From: Bacilli bacterium
GTDB lineage: Bacteria > Bacillota_I > Bacilli_A > RF39 > UBA660
DNA length: 64,000 nucleotides
Reading direction: 5' to 3'
Assembly: GCA_017541885.1 (NCBI GenBank)
Contig: JAFXYF010000008.1
Span: 1-64,000, forward strand
Of the stretch, positions 60,250-64,000 are shown piece after piece. The notes below the pieces were generated by a model. It made no database searches. It was not told the DNA's origin and saw only the letters and a program-made list of their open reading frames with translations. The position numbers and the translations under genes were made by a program. How positions within the stretch are numbered: position 1 is the stretch's first letter; each line of letters opens with the position of its first letter.

Positions 60250-62877
60250 ATGAAGCATACTAGAAGAAGAAAATTTTATAACAAAAAATATAGAATTTTT
60301 GCAATTCTAGTTTTTGTGTTGGCCTTAACAATAGGATATTCACTATTAAATGCAGAATTAGGAATAACAGGAAATATAACAGTAAAAAAAATAAAAGAAC
60401 CTATTATAAGAGCAACATATTCTGGTGATACAACAGCTTTTAGAAATAGTGCTTATAAACAAAAAATAAAAACGATAACCTTAGATGACGAAATTAATCC
60501 GCCAAACAATGTAGTAGCAAGTTGGGATTATGGAGTAGCCGGTAATGGAAATGTAATGGCATATATTACAACAAATCAAGATGATAATACAATGTATGAT
60601 TTATATATACAAGGTGATGGACATTTATATGCTAATGAAGATAGTTCGTATTTGTTTGCAAATTTTAATTATTTAGATGAAATTATTGGAATTGATAATT
60701 TAGATGTTTCTAGAGTAAGTAATATGTCAAATATGTTTGAAAGCACTGGATATAGAAGCACTTCTATTTCATTAGACCTTGGTAATAATTTTGATACAAG
60801 TAACGTTACTAATATGAAAAGTATGTTTTCAAGTGTGGGATATTCTAGTCCAGTATTTACACTAAATTTAGGAAATAAATTTGATACAAGTAACGTTACT
60901 AATATGGTCAGTATGTTTTCAAGTGCGGGATATTCTAGTCCAGTATTTACACTAAATTTAGGAAATAAATTTGATACAAGTAACGTTACTAATATGGGAA
61001 GTATGTTTTATCGAACTGGATATAATAGTACAGTTATAACTTTAGATTTAAGAGACAAATTTGATACAAGTAACGTTACTAATATGTATGATATGTTTAG
61101 TCAATTGGGTCCCTATAGCACATCATTCACATTAAATTTGGGTAATAAATTTGATACGAGTAAAGTTACAAATATGTCTGAAATGTTTAATAACGTTGGT
61201 AATGGTAACACTCAATTCACATTAGATTTAGGAGATAAGTTTGATACGAGTAGTGTAACTAACATGAGTTCTATGTTTAATGCCGCTGGAAAAAATAGTT
61301 CGGTTTTTACGCTAGATTTAGGAGATAAATTTGACACAAGTAACGTAACTAATATGAAAGCAATGTTTTATAACACCGGTGCAAATAGTTTGTCTTTCGT
61401 TTTAAATTTAAAAGATCGTTTTGATACAAGTAATGTTACTGATATGAGTTCGATGTTTTATAGTACTGGGATTAATAGTACAATATTTACTCTTGATTTA
61501 GGAGATAAATTCGATACAAGCAAAGTTACTAATATGAAGCAGATGTTTTATAGAACTGGTTATAATAATACTTCTTTTACATTAGATTTACGGAATAAAT
61601 TTAATACAAGTAATGTTACTGATATGTCTTATATGTTTTATTATACAGGATATAAAAGTTTAGTGCTTACATTAGATTTAGGAAGTTTGTTTAATACAAG
61701 CAATGTTACTGATATGTCTTATATGTTTAATTATACAGGATATAAAAGTTTAGTGCTAACATTAGATTTAGGAAGTTTGTTTAATACAAGCAATGTTACA
61801 AATATGTCATATATGTTTTATTGTTCTGGACATGACAGTACAAATTATATACTAGATATGGGAGATTCTTTCTATACAAGTAAAGTTACGAATATGTCAG
61901 GAATGTTTACTGCTAATGGATATAGTTCCCCATCTTTTACTCTTAATTTGGGAGATAAGTTTGATACAAGTAAAGTTACAAATATGTCAAATATGTTTAA
62001 TTCTACTGGTTATGAAAACTCTTCATTTGTATTGGATTTAAAAGATAAATTTGATACAAGTAATGTTACTGATATGTCATATATGTTTAAGTATATTGGT
62101 TATTCAAACTCTTCATTTATACTAGATTTGGGCAACGGCTTTGATACAAGCAAAGTTACTAATATGAAGCATATGTTTGAGGGATTTGAATATAATAATA
62201 CTAGTTTTAATTTAAACCTTGGAAGTTTATTTGATACAAGTAAAGTAACAGATATGACAGAGATGTTTGAATCTGCTGGTGGAAACTGTACAAATATATA
62301 TTTGGATTTATCATCACTAAACACTTCAAGTGTAACAAAAATGTCTGCAATGTTCTTTAGGTTTGGATATAATGCAAATACAATTAATCTTTATTTGGGA
62401 TTTGATACAAGCAAAGTAACTAATATGTGGGGTATGTTTACTTGGTTTGGCTATAATAGTCAATCCATACAATTAAACTTAGGAAATAGTTTTGATACAA
62501 GTAATATTACTACTATGAATGGTATTGATATTGGGTACCTAGAAACTGGTTCAAGTAGTGGATTAGATTATGGTATGTTTGAATACTTAGGAACTATGTG
62601 CACTAGTGTTAATGTATACTTAGGCGATAAATTTGATACAACACAAATAACAGATATGACTAATATGTTTAGTCGTATGGGTAGTAATAGTACAAATTTA
62701 ACTCTTGATTTAGGTGATAGTTTTAACTTCGACAATGTTACTGCATTTTCTGGTATATTTACAAATTTTGAAACAACACACATAATATATGTAAAAGATG
62801 CTACTGCTCAGGCATGGATAATTAATAATGGTAATAATAGTAGCTTAACAACATCCAATGTCTTAATAAGAACATAA
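60250..62877 (+). CDS. DUF285/BspA-like repeat surface protein
   Basis: The protein has 875 residues. The N-terminus is a basic signal anchor (RRRKFYNKKYRIFAIL, then FVLALTIGYSLLNAELGITG) of the type seen in BspA-like proteins. From about residue 150, some 22 tandem 30-residue repeats follow with core F-D-T-S-N/K-V-T-N/D-M-x-x-M-F and L-D/N-L-G; early units are near identical. Such leucine-rich-like DUF285 arrays form surface solenoids for adhesion or immune evasion (established for related families). No C-terminal sorting signal. A single gene between terminators. Confidence 0.9.
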   Translation: MKHTRRRKFYNKKYRIFAILVFVLALTIGYSLLNAELGITGNITVKKIKEPIIRATYSGDTTAFRNSAYKQKIKTITLDDEINPPNNVVASWDYGVAGNGNVMAYITTNQDDNTMYDLYIQGDGHLYANEDSSYLFANFNYLDEIIGIDNLDVSRVSNMSNMFESTGYRSTSISLDLGNNFDTSNVTNMKSMFSSVGYSSPVFTLNLGNKFDTSNVTNMVSMFSSAGYSSPVFTLNLGNKFDTSNVTNMGSMFYRTGYNSTVITLDLRDKFDTSNVTNMYDMFSQLGPYSTSFTLNLGNKFDTSKVTNMSEMFNNVGNGNTQFTLDLGDKFDTSSVTNMSSMFNAAGKNSSVFTLDLGDKFDTSNVTNMKAMFYNTGANSLSFVLNLKDRFDTSNVTDMSSMFYSTGINSTIFTLDLGDKFDTSKVTNMKQMFYRTGYNNTSFTLDLRNKFNTSNVTDMSYMFYYTGYKSLVLTLDLGSLFNTSNVTDMSYMFNYTGYKSLVLTLDLGSLFNTSNVTNMSYMFYCSGHDSTNYILDMGDSFYTSKVTNMSGMFTANGYSSPSFTLNLGDKFDTSKVTNMSNMFNSTGYENSSFVLDLKDKFDTSNVTDMSYMFKYIGYSNSSFILDLGNGFDTSKVTNMKHMFEGFEYNNTSFNLNLGSLFDTSKVTDMTEMFESAGGNCTNIYLDLSSLNTSSVTKMSAMFFRFGYNANTINLYLGFDTSKVTNMWGMFTWFGYNSQSIQLNLGNSFDTSNITTMNGIDIGYLETGSSSGLDYGMFEYLGTMCTSVNVYLGDKFDTTQITDMTNMFSRMGSNSTNLTLDLGDSFNFDNVTAFSGIFTNFETTHIIYVKDATAQAWIINNGNNSSLTTSNVLIRT
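60785..62500 (+). repeat. 90-bp tandem repeats within the DUF285 gene
   Basis: The unit TTTGATACAAGTAACGTTACT recurs (20-nt core GATACAAGTAACGTTACTAA) at exactly 90-bp spacing, for example at 60791, 60881, 60971 and 61061. Adjacent units 1-2 and 10-11 are almost identical, a sign of recent duplication, and later units are more diverged. Two late units are shortened and one is enlarged. Confidence 0.9.
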
Positions 62878-62902
62878 AAAGACCTTGTTAGGTCTTTTTA
62901 TT
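62874..62902 (+). terminator. Rho-independent terminator
   Basis: AAAGACCT-TGTT-AGGTCTTT plus T run. Confidence 0.85.
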
Positions 62903-62928
62903 TTTGTTATGATTTAGATGGTGATAAT

Positions 62929-63822
62929 ATGAGAAAAATACTTAGAAGATTATTCTTTATATTTATAGTATGTGCAGTAGGATATGTATTTTTAACATCA
63001 ATTGATTCTAATACAGGCGATATAGAAGAAGTAGTATTAAAAGATGAAGAATTACTAGAAATATATTACTTTGATGTAGGAGAAGCAGATTCTACTTTAA
63101 TAAGATATAAAAACCATAATATATTAATTGATGCAGGAAATACGATAGATGGAAAGAAATTATCTAAATATTTAAAAAGTATTGGTGTAACAAATATAGA
63201 ACTTGCTTTCGCAACTCATGCTCATGAAGATCATATTGGTGGTATGCAGTGGATTGTATATAAGATTCCAGTAGATGTTATTTATATGCCAGAACACTTT
63301 GCCGAATGGAAAAGCTATCAAAATCTAATGAATTCTACAAAAGAAAAAAATGTACCTATAAAGGTACCTCAAATTGATCAAGAATTTAATATAGAAGATT
63401 TAAATATAAAAGTACTATGGGTAGGTAAAAGTGAAGATTATAATGAAAATTCAATAGTTTTAAAATTAAACTATAAAAATACTAATTATCTATTTATGGG
63501 AGATGCAACTAATGATGTAGAATTACAAATCTTAGATAAAGATATAAAAAGTGATGTATTAAAAGTAGGGCATCATGGATCAAAAAATTCATCATCAGCA
63601 AACTTCTTATATAAAGTAGAACCAAAATATGCAATTATAAGTGTAGGAAAAGATAATGAATATGGACATCCTCACGATATAGTATTAGAAAAACTAGAAA
63701 AACTAAATACAACAATCTATAGAACAGATTTAAGTCATACTATTAGATTAAAAAGTGATGGAGAAGGTATTAAATTTGATTTTATAAAAACAGATGTTAA
63801 TGGAGGAGATTTAAGAGATTAA
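62929..63822 (+). CDS. ComEC/Rec2-like MBL-fold hydrolase, membrane anchored
   Basis: The protein has 297 residues. An N-terminal TM helix or signal (about 5-24) precedes an MBL domain: YFDVGEADSTLIRYKNHNILIDAG, the metal motif THAHEDHIGG (HxHxDH), YLFMGDAT, VGHHGSKNSS and YGHPHD. This is the ComEC C-terminal domain family, here free of the channel part. Secreted members are thought to be nucleases or phosphohydrolases. Its 3' end overlaps the convergent fragment at 63811-64000. Confidence 0.85.
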   Translation: MRKILRRLFFIFIVCAVGYVFLTSIDSNTGDIEEVVLKDEELLEIYYFDVGEADSTLIRYKNHNILIDAGNTIDGKKLSKYLKSIGVTNIELAFATHAHEDHIGGMQWIVYKIPVDVIYMPEHFAEWKSYQNLMNSTKEKNVPIKVPQIDQEFNIEDLNIKVLWVGKSEDYNENSIVLKLNYKNTNYLFMGDATNDVELQILDKDIKSDVLKVGHHGSKNSSSANFLYKVEPKYAIISVGKDNEYGHPHDIVLEKLEKLNTTIYRTDLSHTIRLKSDGEGIKFDFIKTDVNGGDLRD

Positions 63823-64000
63823 ATCTTCTTTTATTTTATTATTACAATTATGAGTAATAATCTTAGCTTTAGACTTAAAGATATTTTTATTCTTTTCAAT
63901 TAATTTAATCGCATTATCTAAATCATTATGTTCAACTTTATAAGTCTTATATTTATACTCAATACCATTATCATCTCTTTCAGGAATAGTTTCTGTATAT
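63811..64000 (-). CDS. C-terminal part of an unrecognised - strand gene
   Basis: On the - strand an open frame enters from the window edge and runs 62 codons to a TAA (complement of 63811-63813). It encodes YTETIPERDDNGIEYKYKTY and, later, AIKLIEKNKNIFKSKAKIIT. The composition is coding-like (Lys/Glu/Asn) and there is no + strand alternative after 63822. It overlaps the 3' end of the ComEC-like gene by 12 nt. No start is visible because the gene continues beyond 64000. Confidence 0.65.
   Translation of the reverse strand, partial: YTETIPERDDNGIEYKYKTYKVEHNDLDNAIKLIEKNKNIFKSKAKIITHNCNNKIKEDLIS

Noticed and set aside
60785-62500. Regular 90-bp repeats as a CRISPR array
   Set aside because: The repeats are in frame within one long protein, have no unrelated spacers between short direct repeats, and no cas gene is near.
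1-64000. Recoding of TGA as Trp, as in many Mollicutes
   Set aside because: TGA ends several intact genes (15022, 28642, 34130) and Trp is read from TGG.

Overview
The window is a low-GC (clearly under 35 %, A-rich coding strand), very gene-dense stretch of a walled Bacillota chromosome. It uses the standard code: TGA is a true stop, for example at 15020-15022, 28640-28642 and 34128-34130, and TGG encodes Trp. An alanine racemase, sortase, SipW/TasA-type secretion, ABC-F resistance ATPase, CPBP protease and many BspA/DUF285-like surface repeats fit an uncultured gut Bacilli lineage near the RF39/Erysipelotrichia/wall-bearing Mollicutes-like groups. This placement is inference; no marker gene was searched. 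Nearly everything is on the + strand. Only one whole gene (56279-56743) and one edge fragment (63811-64000) are on the - strand. No insertion sequence, phage or CRISPR array was seen, and no gap over 300 bases lacks a gene.

Layout. 1-4172: end of an XRE regulator, a decayed ORF, a two-component system, a small Gly/Pro-rich membrane protein and a beta-helix surface protein. 4253-9066: CPBP protease, nitroreductase, SDR, Lsa/CplR-like ABC-F protein, PfkB kinase. 9140-12828: a five-gene operon with a Tes/MJ0619-type radical SAM enzyme, an ICMT-like methyltransferase, a DUF4395-like protein, an Lgt-like protein lacking canonical catalytic residues, and a zinc-ribbon membrane protein. This is the strongest candidate for an undescribed (probably lipid-modifying) system. 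12971-20083: a six-gene operon with its own promoter and terminator that looks like nucleotide-activated polyol/glycan synthesis. 20177-27885: SDR/3HCDH metabolism, Nudix, GNAT, GtrA, a lipoprotein and two ABC-2 exporter pairs. 27947-33385: class B sortase, then a SipW/TasA-like matrix-fibre operon whose first gene appears to start with AUU.

33451-36383: membrane and hypothetical proteins, including a YdcF/DUF218 protein. 36931-42069: two tandem paralogous secreted propeller-like proteins ending in NPKTG sorting signals. 42066-45405: coaE-coaD, a phosphodiesterase-like enzyme, a P-loop kinase and a Ham1-type pyrophosphatase. 45449-47238: ICMT-like protein and a CDF metal exporter ending in seven His. 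47239-48235: a consensus promoter and structured leader with a potential MIRT micro-ORF and nested terminator, ahead of a SAM methyltransferase. 49516-53913: a large envelope operon of Cys-repeat and coiled-coil membrane proteins. 54540-54710: tRNA-Ile2(CAU)/Met and tRNA-Leu(UAG). 54800-64000: an NPKTG membrane protein with an internal signal-peptide-like segment, alr, DUF2974, DUF4186, peptidase E, a 90-bp-repeat DUF285 surface protein and a ComEC-like hydrolase.

Transcription units are compact. Short hairpin terminators, many built on a GACTAG stem, are followed within about 10-25 bp by a TATAAT box and then by a GGTGAT-type ribosome-binding site.
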